From positions 91,902-155,901 of the forward strand of contig NZ_QGKU01000068.1 in NCBI RefSeq assembly GCF_003172915.1: a DNA stretch of 64,000 nucleotides, written 5' to 3'. Below the pieces are notes generated by a model. That model was not told the origin of the DNA, did no database searches, and saw nothing but the letters and a program-made list of their open reading frames with translations. A program made the translations under genes and the position numbers. This DNA comes from Meridianimarinicoccus roseus. Lineage in GTDB: Bacteria > Pseudomonadota > Alphaproteobacteria > Rhodobacterales > Rhodobacteraceae. This document shows positions 9,629-22,630 of the stretch, piece after piece. Each line of letters starts with the position of its first letter. Position 1 is the stretch's first letter.

Positions 9629-10396
9629 TCAAAAGGCGTCTTTCAGGGCGCGTGTGCGCGCGAACACATCCACATCCGATGCATTTTCCATGCCGAGAGC
9701 GGCCTTCAATGCCGGATCCGACGCGCGGAGGAACGGATTTGTGGCCTTTTCGAGCCCAAGCCGGGTCGGAACCGTCGCAAGTCCCTTGGCGCGGGCCGCC
9801 GTCACTTCCTCCGCGCGGCGGCGCAGTGCGTCGGGCACATCGCCGAGACTTAGCGCGAAGGCTGCGTTGGCCTTGGTATACTCGTGTCCGGAACAAACGA
9901 TCGTGTCCTCGGGCAGGTCCGCCATTGCGCCAAGGCTGCCCCACATCTGTTCGGGCGTGCCTTCGAACAGCCGCCCACACCCAAGCGCCATAAGGCTGTC
10001 GCCGGAAAACAGCAGGTTCGACGGTGCCATGAAATACGCGATATGGCCAACGGTATGTCCCGGCACGTCGATCACGCGGACCGTGTCGTCGCCGAAGCGT
10101 TCGTCGCGGCCCGGCTCCACCGGACGGTCCAGCGGCGGCAGGCGATGTGCGTCCTGCGCGGCACCCCACACGGCGGCGCCGGTGGCGGCGCGCAGTGTCT
10201 CCACCCCGCCGACATGGTCGTGGTGGTGATGGGTCAGCAGGATGTCGGTCAACGCCCAGCCGCGCTCCTCCAGCGCGGCCTGCACCGGTCCCGCGTCTGG
10301 CACATCCACCACTGCCGTGGCCCCGCTGCCCGCGTCATGAACGAGATATGCGTAGTTGTCGGACAGGCAGGCAATCGTGACCAGGGTAAGGGGCAT
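9629..10396 (-). CDS. gloB: Hydroxyacylglutathione hydrolase (glyoxalase II)
   Basis: It hydrolyses S-lactoylglutathione to lactate and glutathione in methylglyoxal detoxification. The 255-residue protein has the metallo-beta-lactamase metal motif [10 protein letters not shown] near residue 55, then further metal ligands in [13 protein letters not shown] and CSGHEYT, as in GloB. The ATG at 10396 ([15 protein letters not shown]) matches the family start and has GGAGCG upstream; the ten-residue in-frame extension to 10426 is rejected. It is divergent from a methyltransferase gene 62 bp away. Confidence 0.92.
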   Translation of the reverse strand: MPLTLVTIACLSDNYAYLVHDAGSGATAVVDVPDAGPVQAALEERGWALTDILLTHHHHDHVGGVETLRAATGAAVWGAAQDAHRLPPLDRPVEPGRDERFGDDTVRVIDVPGHTVGHIAYFMAPSNLLFSGDSLMALGCGRLFEGTPEQMWGSLGAMADLPEDTIVCSGHEYTKANAAFALSLGDVPDALRRRAEEVTAARAKGLATVPTRLGLEKATNPFLRASDPALKAALGMENASDVDVFARTRALKDAF

Positions 10397-10458
10397 GGCG
10401 TTTCGCTCCGCATTGGGTATGGTCACCCCACGCTACGTCGGCAAGCAGGGGCGCCGCA

Positions 10459-11274
10459 ATGCATCTCGACGTTCAGGACCTGAAAACCTTCTATTACCGC
10501 ACGCGGCTCGGACGGGCGGCGCAACGCGTGATCCGCGACCGCGTGGTCGCGCATTGGGGCGACACGAAGGGTCACACGGTCGTGGGCTTCGGCTTCGCGG
10601 TGCCGGTGCTGCGTCCGTTCCTTAAGTCCGCGCGGCGAGTGATTGGCCTGATGCCCGCACCGCAGGGCGTGATGGCCTGGCCTGCGGGCCTGCAGAACGT
10701 GTCGGTGCTTTGCGAGGACGCGCTCTGGCCGCTGCCGACCGGCATGGTGGACAGGTTGGTGATGTTGCACGGACTGGAAACGTCCGAAAATCCCTCGGCG
10801 CTGCTGGACGAGGTGACCCGCGTCCTGGGGCCGGGCGGGCGGGCCTTGGTCGTGGTGCCGAACCGCGCGGGGCTTTGGGCGCGCAGTGATCAGACGCCGT
10901 TCGGCTATGGGCGGCCCTACAGCCTCGGGCAGCTCGAAGCGCAGCTGAAGCGGCACGGGTTTCGCGCCGAAAGTCACGAGGTCGCGCTGTTCCAGCCGCC
11001 ATCGCACCGGCCTTTCTGGCTGAAGACCGGCGCGTTTTGCGAACGTGTCGGGCACCGGCTTTCAAATCGCTATGCAGGCGGCGTGCTGATCGTGGATGCC
11101 GTCAAGGAGGGTGCACCGGTCAGCGGCACTCCGGTGCGTGACGCTATGCCGGACCCGCTTCGTGTTCTGGAAGGGATCGGCCAGCCGGCCCGCGCCGGTG
11201 TTTCCGCTAGCATCCTTCCGGCGCGCACGACCAACCCCGCGAAAGGAATCATGGTGCGGCGCGCGGCCTTTTGA
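10459..11274 (+). CDS. Class I SAM-dependent methyltransferase
   Basis: This 271-residue cytosolic protein has a degenerate SAM-binding fold: [15 protein letters not shown] around residue 42 in the motif I position, an acidic turn CEDALWPLP near 86, and [16 protein letters not shown] near 125, which resembles methyltransferase motif III. The substrate is unknown. The gene is divergent from gloB, which suggests shared regulation but not a shared pathway. About 220 bp without a gene follow before atpH. Confidence 0.7.
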   Translation: MHLDVQDLKTFYYRTRLGRAAQRVIRDRVVAHWGDTKGHTVVGFGFAVPVLRPFLKSARRVIGLMPAPQGVMAWPAGLQNVSVLCEDALWPLPTGMVDRLVMLHGLETSENPSALLDEVTRVLGPGGRALVVVPNRAGLWARSDQTPFGYGRPYSLGQLEAQLKRHGFRAESHEVALFQPPSHRPFWLKTGAFCERVGHRLSNRYAGGVLIVDAVKEGAPVSGTPVRDAMPDPLRVLEGIGQPARAGVSASILPARTTNPAKGIMVRRAAF

Positions 11275-11370
11275 AATAAATGTTGTGCGGCGTGTTGCGC
11301 ATAGGGTCGCACCCTTGGCAAAACCTTGCAGCTAAGGGTCGGGAAGCCGTTTTCAGGGCGCGTTGAGCGG

Positions 11371-11399
11371 TTGCCTGCGCACAAGCGCTTTGCTACACC
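11371..11399 (+). promoter_or_regulatory. Candidate promoter for the atpHAGDC operon
   Basis: TTGCCT (11371-11376) and TACACC (11394-11399) are separated by 17 bases, about 95 bp upstream of the atpH start. It is the best-spaced match in the 218-bp gap between the methyltransferase gene and atpH. It is a visual match only. Confidence 0.35.
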
Positions 11400-11492
11400 C
11401 ACGCTGATTTTGACGGCATCGTGAGCATGCGGGCCGCAGACCTCGCCCGGCCTGTATGTTCAGGTTCGGGCCAAGACATCGAAAGGGTGGAC

Positions 11493-12053
11493 GTGTCCGA
11501 ACCAGCTTCGATTTCCACGGGCATAGCCGAACGCTATGCCAAGGCCATGTTTGAACTGGCCCAGTCCGACAACCAGATCGACGCGCTCGAGTCCGATATC
11601 GACGCGCTCGATGCTGCGCTTGCCGAAAGCCCCGAATTCGCCGACCTGGTGAAATCGCCGCTTTATTCGCGCAAGACCCAGCAGGATGCCGTGACTGCCC
11701 TTGCATCGGCCATGGGACTGTCGGCGCTGGCGTCGAACACTCTGGCGCTGATGGCGTCGAAACGGCGGCTGTTCGTGCTGCCGCAACTCGTGCGCGCGCT
11801 GCGCGAGATGATCGCCGACGAAAAGGGCGTCGTTACAGCCGAGGTCGCCGCGGCGACCGCGCTAAGCGAAGAACAGACACGCAAGCTGGCCGAAACGCTG
11901 AAGGCGAAGGTCGGCAAGGACGTGACTATCAAAACGACCGTGGATGAAAGCCTCATCGGCGGTCTTGTCGTCAAGGTGGGCTCGCGGATGATCGACATGT
12001 CGGTCGCCGCCAAGCTTGCGAACCTCCAGCATGCAATGAAAGAGGTCGGATAA
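11493..12053 (+). CDS. atpH: ATP synthase F1 delta subunit
   Basis: Delta joins the top of the F1 head to the peripheral stalk. The 186-residue product starts [21 protein letters not shown] and ends [17 protein letters not shown], both characteristic of AtpH. The start is GTG at 11493 with GAAAGGG five bases upstream; an in-frame TTG/ATG extension to 11421 is not family-like. It is the first gene of atpHAGDC. As is usual in alphaproteobacteria, the Fo genes are not here. Confidence 0.92.
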   Translation: MSEPASISTGIAERYAKAMFELAQSDNQIDALESDIDALDAALAESPEFADLVKSPLYSRKTQQDAVTALASAMGLSALASNTLALMASKRRLFVLPQLVRALREMIADEKGVVTAEVAAATALSEEQTRKLAETLKAKVGKDVTIKTTVDESLIGGLVVKVGSRMIDMSVAAKLANLQHAMKEVG

Positions 12054-12054
12054 C

Positions 12055-13593
<1,539 letters not shown>

Positions 13594-13615
13594 GCGGGGC
13601 CCGGAGGAACGCTGA

Positions 13616-15932
<2,317 letters not shown>

Positions 15933-15943
15933 AGGAGCCTTTG

Positions 15944-16339
15944 ATGGCCGATACAATGCAATTCGACCTCGTGTCGCCGGAGCGGAGCCTTGCTTCGCAC
16001 CCGGCGACGGCGGTGCAGATCCCGGCCGCCGAAGGCGACATGACAGCGATGCCGAACCATGCGCCGGTGCTGACCACGCTCCGGCCCGGCATCCTGTCGG
16101 TGACAGGGCCGGATGGCACGTCGGACTACGCCGTGACCGGTGGCTTCGCCGAGATCACACCGGAAGGCACGACGGTGCTGGCCGAACGCGCCTATGAACG
16201 TCACGCGGACAACCGAGCCGCGATCGAGGCGCATCTCGAAGAAGCCCGCAAGGCCGCGACCGAGGTGGCGGGCGAGCACAAGGACGCCGCCGAGAAGTTC
16301 GTCGCTGATCTTGTTCACCTGCTTGACCACATGCAGTGA
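15944..16339 (+). CDS. atpC: ATP synthase F1 epsilon subunit
   Basis: Epsilon couples the gamma shaft to the c-ring and can inhibit ATP hydrolysis. The 131-residue product has the beta-sandwich start MQFDLVSPERSL and the signature EGDMTAMPNHAPVLTTLRPG. The ATG at 15944 is chosen over the TTG at 15941 because AAGGAG (15932-15937) is well spaced for it. A strong terminator follows, closing the operon. Confidence 0.93.
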   Translation: MADTMQFDLVSPERSLASHPATAVQIPAAEGDMTAMPNHAPVLTTLRPGILSVTGPDGTSDYAVTGGFAEITPEGTTVLAERAYERHADNRAAIEAHLEEARKAATEVAGEHKDAAEKFVADLVHLLDHMQ

Positions 16340-16371
16340 TCCGCGGATCTTCCACAAAGTGACGCTGAATT

Positions 16372-16402
16372 ACCCTTGCTCTCCCGGGAGCGAGGGTTTT
16401 TT
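16372..16402 (+). terminator. Terminator closing the atp operon
   Basis: ACCCTTGCTC pairs with GAGCGAGGGT-like bases (one G-T pair) and is followed by TTTTTT. It lies 33 bp after atpC. Confidence 0.85.
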
Positions 16403-16463
16403 CATTGGTTAACATGCGTGCGGATTCGGGCCGTGCCACTGGCAACAGATACAGGACATTCCC

Positions 16464-17933
16464 ATGCAGAAATTTCTAGCGATCCTGCTGCTGGCTCTCG
16501 GACTGGGGTTTGGAGTTATGGGCGCCGGTCCAGTGTCTGCGCAGGATACCACCGCAGCGGCTGACGCGGCGCCCGCCGCCGAGGATGCCCCTGCGGAGGA
16601 CGCCGCCCCGGCTTATCCCGAAGGTCTGTCGAACCAGGGCATCGCGCTGGACGAACTGAAATTGCGGGTGATCCCGCTGCGCGTCGACCAGCTGGAGGCA
16701 TTGGCGCAGGATTGGCTGGCCATCGTGCAACGGCAAACCCAGGCGGTGACCGACCTGCAGGTCCGCATGCTGAACACCGAGGGCGCTGCGCAGGACGACC
16801 TGCGGGGTCGGCTGACCGAGGTCACGCAGCAGCGCGGCGAAGCGTTCCAGCGCTTCACGCTGGTGGTGGACAGCTTCGAGAAGAAGGGCGGCGACGCGGC
16901 CGTCGTGGCGCAGCTGCGCGCCTATCGCAGCGCGATCATCGTGGACGAGAAGCAGAACGCCGATTGGGAAACGCTGCTGGCGCAGGCGGTGAACTGGGCG
17001 CTTCAGCGCGACGGCGGTATCAAGCTCGCGATCCAGGTTGCAACCATCGCGGCCTCGTTCCTCGGGCTGCTGATCGTCGCACGCATGGCGCGCGGCTTCG
17101 CAAGGCGCGGCTTCTCGCGGGTGCGCAACCTGTCGAAGCTGTTGCAGGCCTTCCTTGCCATGATTGTCTACTGGATCACGATGGCCTTCGGCCTGATGGT
17201 CGTGCTGTCCATGCTGGGGATCGACATCACGCCTGTCTTCGCTCTGGTCGGCGGTCTGTCCTTCATCGCCGCCTTTGCCTTTCAGGACACGCTCGGCAAC
17301 CTCGCGGCGGGTCTTATGATCATGTTCAACCGCCCCTTCGACGAAGGCGACTACGTCACCGTCGCCGGTACGGGGGGCACGGTGAAGTCCGTGTCCGTCG
17401 TATCGACCACCGTGACGACCCCCGACAACCAGGTGATCGTGATCCCAAATTCCAAAGTCTGGGGCGACATCATTACGAACGTCACCGCCTCGGCCACTCG
17501 GCGCGTCGATCTGGTGTTCGGCATCAGCTACGAAGATAGCATCGCCGACGCGCAGCGCATCCTGGAACAGGTGGTGGCCGCGCACCCGATGGTTCTGGCC
17601 GACCCCGAACCGGTGATCCGTGTCAACGCGCTGGGGGCCAGTTCGGTCGATTTCATTTGCCGTCCCTGGGCCCGCAGCGGCGATTACTGGGCGGTCTATT
17701 GGGATCTGACCCGCCAGGTGAAGGAAGCCTTCGATGCGGCCGGTATTTCCATCCCGTATCCACAGACCGACATGCACATCCATGTGCGCGATGCCGCCGC
17801 CGCCGGGGCGCTTGACGTGCCGCTGGTGGGTGCGGCGACACCCGGTATGGGCCGTCCAGCCGGGGCGCCGGACTTCCGCAGTGGCGATGACGGCGCAGAT
17901 GGCGCAGGCGATGCTGGAGAAGAGCGCGGCTAG
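16464..17933 (+). CDS. MscS-family mechanosensitive ion channel with periplasmic N-domain
   Basis: The 489-residue protein has a Sec signal peptide (LAILLLALGLGFGVMGAGPVSA, cleavage near 26), an Ala/Asp/Pro-rich linker, and a helical periplasmic region to about 185. Membrane segments follow at about 192-212 and 230-253, and then an MscS pore helix region GLSFIAAFAFQDTLGNLAAG. The beta domain (FDEGDYVTVAGTGGTVKSV) and alpha/beta C-domain end near 440. Such channels release solutes on osmotic downshock. The tail after residue 455 is low-complexity. It converges with thiX, with only 11 bp between stops. Confidence 0.85.
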   Translation: MQKFLAILLLALGLGFGVMGAGPVSAQDTTAAADAAPAAEDAPAEDAAPAYPEGLSNQGIALDELKLRVIPLRVDQLEALAQDWLAIVQRQTQAVTDLQVRMLNTEGAAQDDLRGRLTEVTQQRGEAFQRFTLVVDSFEKKGGDAAVVAQLRAYRSAIIVDEKQNADWETLLAQAVNWALQRDGGIKLAIQVATIAASFLGLLIVARMARGFARRGFSRVRNLSKLLQAFLAMIVYWITMAFGLMVVLSMLGIDITPVFALVGGLSFIAAFAFQDTLGNLAAGLMIMFNRPFDEGDYVTVAGTGGTVKSVSVVSTTVTTPDNQVIVIPNSKVWGDIITNVTASATRRVDLVFGISYEDSIADAQRILEQVVAAHPMVLADPEPVIRVNALGASSVDFICRPWARSGDYWAVYWDLTRQVKEAFDAAGISIPYPQTDMHIHVRDAAAAGALDVPLVGAATPGMGRPAGAPDFRSGDDGADGAGDAGEERG

Positions 17934-17944
17934 GCGCCAGGCCG

Positions 17945-18685
17945 TCAGCTAAGACGGGCGGTCAGCCGGTCACACCCCGCGCCGACCGCCCGGTGCAAAA
18001 GTAACGTCAGCAGCGCAAGCACGGCGAGCGCGGCGAACATCAGGTCGATCTTCGCCCGTCCGTTTGCAAGCAGCATCAGGTAGCCCAGCCCCTGGCTGGC
18101 ACCGACCCATTCCCCGATGATCGCGCCGATGGGCGCATAGACCGCCGCAAGCCGCAGCCCCGATGCAAGCGAGGGCAGAGCAGCGGGAACGCGGATGCGC
18201 CACAGCACTTGTCGGCGAGTGCCCTGCATGGAATGCGCAAGATCGAGCCAGCCGCGCGGCGTGCCCCGCAACCCGTCGAAGAAGGCCGAGGCGACTGGGA
18301 AATAGATGATCAGCACCGCCATGAGGATCTTGGACCCGATCCCGTAGCCCAGCCACAGGGTCAAGATCGGCGCAAGCGCGAAGACCGGAAGTGCCTGCGT
18401 CAGAACCAGCACCGGCCGCAAGAAGCGCCGGGCCAGCGGCGAGACGGCCATGTGCAGCGCCGTCGCCGCCCCAAGCACGGAGCCGAGCGCGAGGCCTGCC
18501 AGCACTTCGGTGAAGGTCACCGAGGCATGCCACGCGATCAGTGCGGCATTGTCGGCAAGCGCCGTGGCCACCCTAAGCGGGCCGGGCAGAATGAAAGGCG
18601 GCAGTCCCGCCACCGTCACCAGTGCCTGCCAGAACCCCAGCAAAACAAGGGCAACAAGCAGCCCGCTGCTGAACCGCGCGATCAT
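17945..18685 (-). CDS. thiX: Thiamine-precursor ABC transporter permease ThiX
   Basis: The 246-residue BPD-type permease has about six membrane helices and the EAA-like loop ...RIRVPAALPSLASGLRLA that contacts the ATPase. It overlaps the ATPase gene by four bases (ATGA) and is the last gene of the riboswitch-controlled thi operon. With ThiY and ThiZ it should import a pyrimidine precursor such as formylaminopyrimidine; the substrate is inferred from context. Confidence 0.82.
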   Translation of the reverse strand: MIARFSSGLLVALVLLGFWQALVTVAGLPPFILPGPLRVATALADNAALIAWHASVTFTEVLAGLALGSVLGAATALHMAVSPLARRFLRPVLVLTQALPVFALAPILTLWLGYGIGSKILMAVLIIYFPVASAFFDGLRGTPRGWLDLAHSMQGTRRQVLWRIRVPAALPSLASGLRLAAVYAPIGAIIGEWVGASQGLGYLMLLANGRAKIDLMFAALAVLALLTLLLHRAVGAGCDRLTARLS

Positions 18686-19494
18686 GACGCCGACCTCAGC
18701 CGGGCCAGCAGGCGTGCGCCGTAGGCCAGCGTTTCAGGATCATCGACCGGGCGGGGCGGCGGCGGGCCACCGGGCGTTGGCAGGTCCTGCAGCCTGCCGC
18801 TGGTGATCAGGCACAGCCGGTGCCCCAGTCGCGCGGCTTCCATCGGATCATGTGTCACCAGCAGAACCGTCCGCCCCGCGAGATGCCGCGCCGCAAGGTC
18901 TTGCATGTCGGCGCGGGTGCGCGCGTCGAGCGCGGAGAACGGTTCGTCCAGAAGTACGAAGTCTTTGTTTTCCATCAGGGTTCTGGCAAGCGCCGCGCGC
19001 TGGCGCTGCCCGCCGGACAGCCGAGAGGGCCGTTTTTCCGCATGCGCGGCAAGCCCCAGCGAACCGATCAGCGCGTCGATGCGCCCGGTGTCGGGCCGTT
19101 GCCCGCGCAGCCGCGCGCCAAGCGCCACGTTTCCGCGCAGATCTAGCCAGGGCAGCAACAGATCGTCCTGCGCCATGTAGGCTACGCGCCCTTCCAAGGC
19201 ATTGCCATCGCTGGAATTTATCGATCCGTCGAAGCGCGAGCCGGTGTCCAGTCCGGCGATCAGTCGCAACAGCGTGGACTTGCCCGTGCCGGACGGCCCA
19301 AGAAGGCAGGTCCAGCCGCCGGGCACCAGATCGAGCGTCACGTTCTCCAGCAGGAGCGCGTCGCCGAAGCGCACCGATCCTGTCATCCGCAGGCCCGGCG
19401 CGTGGCCAGACGGGGCGCCGAACCCGGTGTCGGGATTCTGCAGGAGCCTTTTGGGAACCCCGTAGGAGTCCGCGCCCTCCGCGCCCTTTGTCAT
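18682..19494 (-). CDS. thiZ: Thiamine-precursor ABC transporter ATPase ThiZ
   Basis: The 270-residue ABC ATPase has Walker A GPSGTGKSTLL, the Q-loop region AYMAQDDLLLPW, signature LSGGQRQRAALARTL, Walker B VLLDEPFSALD and the switch histidine in VTHDPMEAA. The ATG at 19494 overlaps the tenA stop as ATGA, which favours it. However, the first 36 residues are unlike the family and an internal ATG at 19386 would give a more typical N-terminus. It powers the ThiXYZ importer. Confidence 0.82.
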   Translation of the reverse strand: MTKGAEGADSYGVPKRLLQNPDTGFGAPSGHAPGLRMTGSVRFGDALLLENVTLDLVPGGWTCLLGPSGTGKSTLLRLIAGLDTGSRFDGSINSSDGNALEGRVAYMAQDDLLLPWLDLRGNVALGARLRGQRPDTGRIDALIGSLGLAAHAEKRPSRLSGGQRQRAALARTLMENKDFVLLDEPFSALDARTRADMQDLAARHLAGRTVLLVTHDPMEAARLGHRLCLITSGRLQDLPTPGGPPPPRPVDDPETLAYGARLLARLRSAS

Positions 19495-20171
19495 CGCGCG
19501 TCCCAGCCCATCTGCCAGAAGTCCGCCTCCAGCCGGGTTGCGGCCGCGAAGCGTGCGCAGAGCGCGGGCCAGCGGGGCGATACCGCCGGGTCCGGGCCAA
19601 GCCGCGCGGCGATCACTCGGTCGATCAGCGCGCCGACCTCGGCGCAGGTCCGCTGGTAGTCCGTCCCGCCATAGGTCGCCACCCAGTCGGCATATGCCGG
19701 CGCGGCACCGGACGCCGCAAGCCGCGCGCCGATCTCGCCGTAACCCAGCACGCAGGGCGCGAGCGCGGCCAGAAGGTCGGCCATGTCGCCCGCGTGCCCG
19801 GCATCGAGCACGTAGCGCGTATAGGCAAGCGTCGCCGGCGCCTCGCGCGTGGCGGCAAGGTCGGCCTCGGTCAGACCGAGAGCGGCGCAGGTGGCGATGT
19901 GCAGGCGCATTTCGTCGTCGATCAGCGCGTGCACCGTGGCGGCGCAGGCGCGCATGTCGTCGATGCTGTCGGCCTTGGTCACCGCAAGGGCCCAGGCGCG
20001 GGCGAAATGCACCAGGAACAGGTAGTCCTGCCGCATGTAGCGCAGGAAGGCCGCGCGCGGCAGGCTGCCGTCGCCCAACCCCGTTACGAACGGATGGCCG
20101 GTATAGGCGGCCCAGTCCTTCGGGCAGGACGCGCGCCAGAGCGGGAAGGTCGCACCGTAGCTGTCAGTCAT
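19491..20171 (-). CDS. tenA: TenA family aminopyrimidine aminohydrolase (thiaminase II)
   Basis: TenA hydrolyses aminomethylpyrimidine products of thiamine breakdown to HMP for reuse. The 226-residue protein has the tyrosine-rich YMRQDYLFLVHFARA segment near 45-60, the active-site cysteine at about 140 in LAPCVLGYGEIG, and the C-terminal EADFWQMGW carrying the conserved glutamate. The ATG at 20171 is taken; the open frame extends to 20450 only as noncoding run-on. It lies between the binding protein and the ATPase, consistent with cleaving what ThiXYZ brings in. Confidence 0.88.
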   Translation of the reverse strand: MTDSYGATFPLWRASCPKDWAAYTGHPFVTGLGDGSLPRAAFLRYMRQDYLFLVHFARAWALAVTKADSIDDMRACAATVHALIDDEMRLHIATCAALGLTEADLAATREAPATLAYTRYVLDAGHAGDMADLLAALAPCVLGYGEIGARLAASGAAPAYADWVATYGGTDYQRTCAEVGALIDRVIAARLGPDPAVSPRWPALCARFAAATRLEADFWQMGWDAR

Positions 20172-20242
20172 CGCGGGCTGGTCTTTCGGTTGGTCCGTTC
20201 TGTTCAAAGCGGACGGGTCTGGCCGTTTTGGGGGCGTCGGCG

Positions 20243-21178
20243 TCACTGCGCGCCGAGATCCACGGCCAGCGCGCTGACCGGGCGCGTGCCATCGATCAGC
20301 CCGGCATCGCGCAGGAAGGCTTCGAAAGCGGCATAGCGGCCCGAGTCCAGCCCGGCCGGGGTGAGCGCGAGGCGCGGCCATGTGTCGGCCCATGCGCGCG
20401 TGTTCAATTCGTCCTGCAATTCGCGGGCGGTGCCCGAGAAGATCTGCCACGCCTCGTCCGGGTTGTTGACGATGAATTGTGTCGCCAGTTCGGTCGCGGC
20501 GAGGAAACGCCGGATCGCGTCCGCATTCATCCTGTCGGGATTGGCGACGTAGATCAGTTCGTCATAGGCGGGGATGCCATGTTCCTCCAGGTAGAAGCAG
20601 CGTCCCGGCACCCCTTCGATGTCCATCTGGTTCAGCTCGAAATTGCGAAAGGCGCCCAGCACCGCATCGACCTGCCCGGCCATCAGCGCGGGCGAGAGCG
20701 ACCAGTTGACGTTCACGAGCGTGATGTCGTCCAGCGTCAGCCCGGCCTGCGCCAGAAGCGCGCTCAGAAGCGCCTCTTCCACGCCCGCAACGGAAAAGCC
20801 GACGCGGCGGCCCTTGAGGTCGGCCAGCGTGGCGACCGGACCGTCCTCCAGCACCAGAAGGCAGTTCAGCGGCGTGGCGACCAAAGTGCCGACGCGCACC
20901 AGCGGCAGCCCCTCGGCGACCTGAAGGTGCAGTTGCGGCTGGTAGGACACGGCCATATCGGCGCGCCCGGCGGCAACCATCTTCGGCGGGTCGGCCGGGT
21001 CGGCGGGCGGGATCACCTCGACCTCGAGACCCTGGTCGGCGAAGTAGCCGCGTTCTTGCGCGACGATGATCGGTGCGTGGTCGGGGTTCACGAACCAGTC
21101 GAGGATCAGGGTCATCCGGTCCTGCGCTGAGGCGGGGGCGGCAGCCAGCAGGCACAGCAGGAGGGCAAGGGGTCTCAT
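20243..21178 (-). CDS. thiY: Thiamine-precursor ABC transporter binding protein ThiY
   Basis: The 311-residue periplasmic protein has a signal peptide (MRPLALLLCLLAAAPASA) and an NMT1/THI5-like fold: MTLILDWFVNPDHAPIIVAQ near the mature N-terminus and GRRVGFSVAGVEEALL in the middle. This family binds formylaminopyrimidine or HMP-like ligands. The ATG at 21178 is chosen because AGAAGG lies 9 bases before it; the ATG at 21187 abuts the same site too closely. It is followed by tenA after 71 bp. Confidence 0.87.
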   Translation of the reverse strand: MRPLALLLCLLAAAPASAQDRMTLILDWFVNPDHAPIIVAQERGYFADQGLEVEVIPPADPADPPKMVAAGRADMAVSYQPQLHLQVAEGLPLVRVGTLVATPLNCLLVLEDGPVATLADLKGRRVGFSVAGVEEALLSALLAQAGLTLDDITLVNVNWSLSPALMAGQVDAVLGAFRNFELNQMDIEGVPGRCFYLEEHGIPAYDELIYVANPDRMNADAIRRFLAATELATQFIVNNPDEAWQIFSGTARELQDELNTRAWADTWPRLALTPAGLDSGRYAAFEAFLRDAGLIDGTRPVSALAVDLGAQ

Positions 21179-21193
21179 CGGGGGCATCCTTCT

Positions 21194-21997
21194 TCAGTCG
21201 CGCCAGAGCGCGTGGAAATGGTGGGTCGGCCCGTGGCCGTGGCCGACGTCGAGCCGGTGCGCGGCGGCGACGGCGCCTGACACATAATTCTTGGCGGCGG
21301 CCACCGCGTCGGTGTCCGGCAGGCCCTTGGCCAGTTCGGCGGCGAGCGCGGCCGACAGGGTGCAGCCGGTTCCATGGGTGTTGGCGGTGTCGTGGCGCGG
21401 ACCGGTAAACCAGTGGGCCGCGTCCTCGACAACCAGCACATCGGGGCTGTCGTCACCCGCGAGGTGCCCGCCCTTCAGCAACACCGCCGGCGGGCCGAGT
21501 GCGGCGAGCGCCGCGGCCTGCACCTGCATCATGTCGCGGTCCGTCGCCTCGGGCGCTTCCAGCAGCACGGCGGCCTCGGGCAGGTTGGGCGTCAGGTGGG
21601 TGGCAAGCGGCAGCAGCCGGTCGCGCAGGGCGTCCACCGCGTCGCCGGGCAGCAGCGGCGCGCCGCCCTTGGCGACCATGACCGGGTCGAGCACGACGGC
21701 GATGCCTACATGGGGCGCGAGCGCGTCCGCTACGGCCGCCGCGATCTCGGCGCTGGCGATCATGCCGATCTTCACCGCGTCGACGCGGATATCCGCGAAG
21801 ACCGCGGCAATCTGGTCGGCGACGAAGCCGGGCGGCACGGTGTGGACGCCGGAGACGCCGACGGTGTTCTGCGCGGTCAGCGCGGTCAGCGCGGCCATGC
21901 CGTAGCAGCCGCGGGCCGAGAAGGTCTTGAGGTCGGCCTGTATGCCCGCGCCGCCCGATGGGTCGGAGCCTGCAATCGACAGCACGTTGTGGATCAT
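21194..21997 (-). CDS. thiD: Hydroxymethylpyrimidine/phosphomethylpyrimidine kinase ThiD
   Basis: It phosphorylates HMP twice to HMP-PP. The 267-residue ribokinase-fold protein has the N-terminal signature IAGSDPSGGAGIQADLKTF, the VLDPVMVAKGG segment and the anion-hole motif HGTGCTLSAALAA near 212. It overlaps thiE by four bases. Context with thiM and thiE gives both halves of thiamine salvage. Confidence 0.94.
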   Translation of the reverse strand: MIHNVLSIAGSDPSGGAGIQADLKTFSARGCYGMAALTALTAQNTVGVSGVHTVPPGFVADQIAAVFADIRVDAVKIGMIASAEIAAAVADALAPHVGIAVVLDPVMVAKGGAPLLPGDAVDALRDRLLPLATHLTPNLPEAAVLLEAPEATDRDMMQVQAAALAALGPPAVLLKGGHLAGDDSPDVLVVEDAAHWFTGPRHDTANTHGTGCTLSAALAAELAKGLPDTDAVAAAKNYVSGAVAAAHRLDVGHGHGPTHHFHALWRD

Positions 21998-22629
21998 GAA
22001 GCGGGCTCCGTGAAGCGGGCGTGGAGGGCGGCGGCGGCGGCGCGCGGGTCGGTCTGCCCGCAGATCGCCGAGACGACGGCGATGCCGGCCGCCCCGGCGT
22101 CGCGGGCAAGGGCGGCGTGCTCGGGCTTGATTCCGCCGATGGCCACGGCGGGTACCGGTGCGGCAGCGATCAGGCGCGCCAGCCCGTCCCAGCCGACAGG
22201 GGCCTTGTGATCTGCCTTGGTTGCGGTGGCGAAAACTGGCCCGGCGCCGACATAATCCACCAGCGCGGGGTCGATGGCAGCGGCGGCCTCGGGGGTTTCC
22301 ACCGACACACCGAGGATCGCGTCTGGCCCGATCAGCGCGCGGGCGTGGGCGGCGGGCATGTCGTCCTGGCCCACGTGCAGCCCGGCGCCAAGGCTGCGCG
22401 CGGCGTCCGCATCGTCATTGACGATGAGCGCGGCACCGCTGCCCTGCAGCGCGTCCAGCAGCGCGCGGCCCATGGCGACCATCGCCTGGGTGTCTGCCGT
22501 CTTGTGGCGCAGCTGCACGCAGCGCGCACCCCCCTGCACGGCGCGCACGGCGGTATCCGTCAACCCGCGCGACCCGCAAAGCGCGTCGTCGAGCACGAGG
22601 TACACGGTAAGGTCGGGCAGTGTGCGCAT
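21994..22629 (-). CDS. thiE: Thiamine-phosphate synthase ThiE
   Basis: ThiE couples HMP-PP with thiazole phosphate to give thiamine phosphate. The 211-residue TIM-barrel protein shows CVQLRHKTAD (substrate lysine region), LIVNDDADAARSLGAGLHVGQDD and VGAGPVFATATKADHKAPVG, all family motifs. The ATG at 22629 lies one base after the thiM stop. The open frame upstream to 22776 lies within thiM and is rejected. Confidence 0.94.
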   Translation of the reverse strand: MRTLPDLTVYLVLDDALCGSRGLTDTAVRAVQGGARCVQLRHKTADTQAMVAMGRALLDALQGSGAALIVNDDADAARSLGAGLHVGQDDMPAAHARALIGPDAILGVSVETPEAAAAIDPALVDYVGAGPVFATATKADHKAPVGWDGLARLIAAAPVPAVAIGGIKPEHAALARDAGAAGIAVVSAICGQTDPRAAAAALHARFTEPAS

Positions 22630-22630
22630 G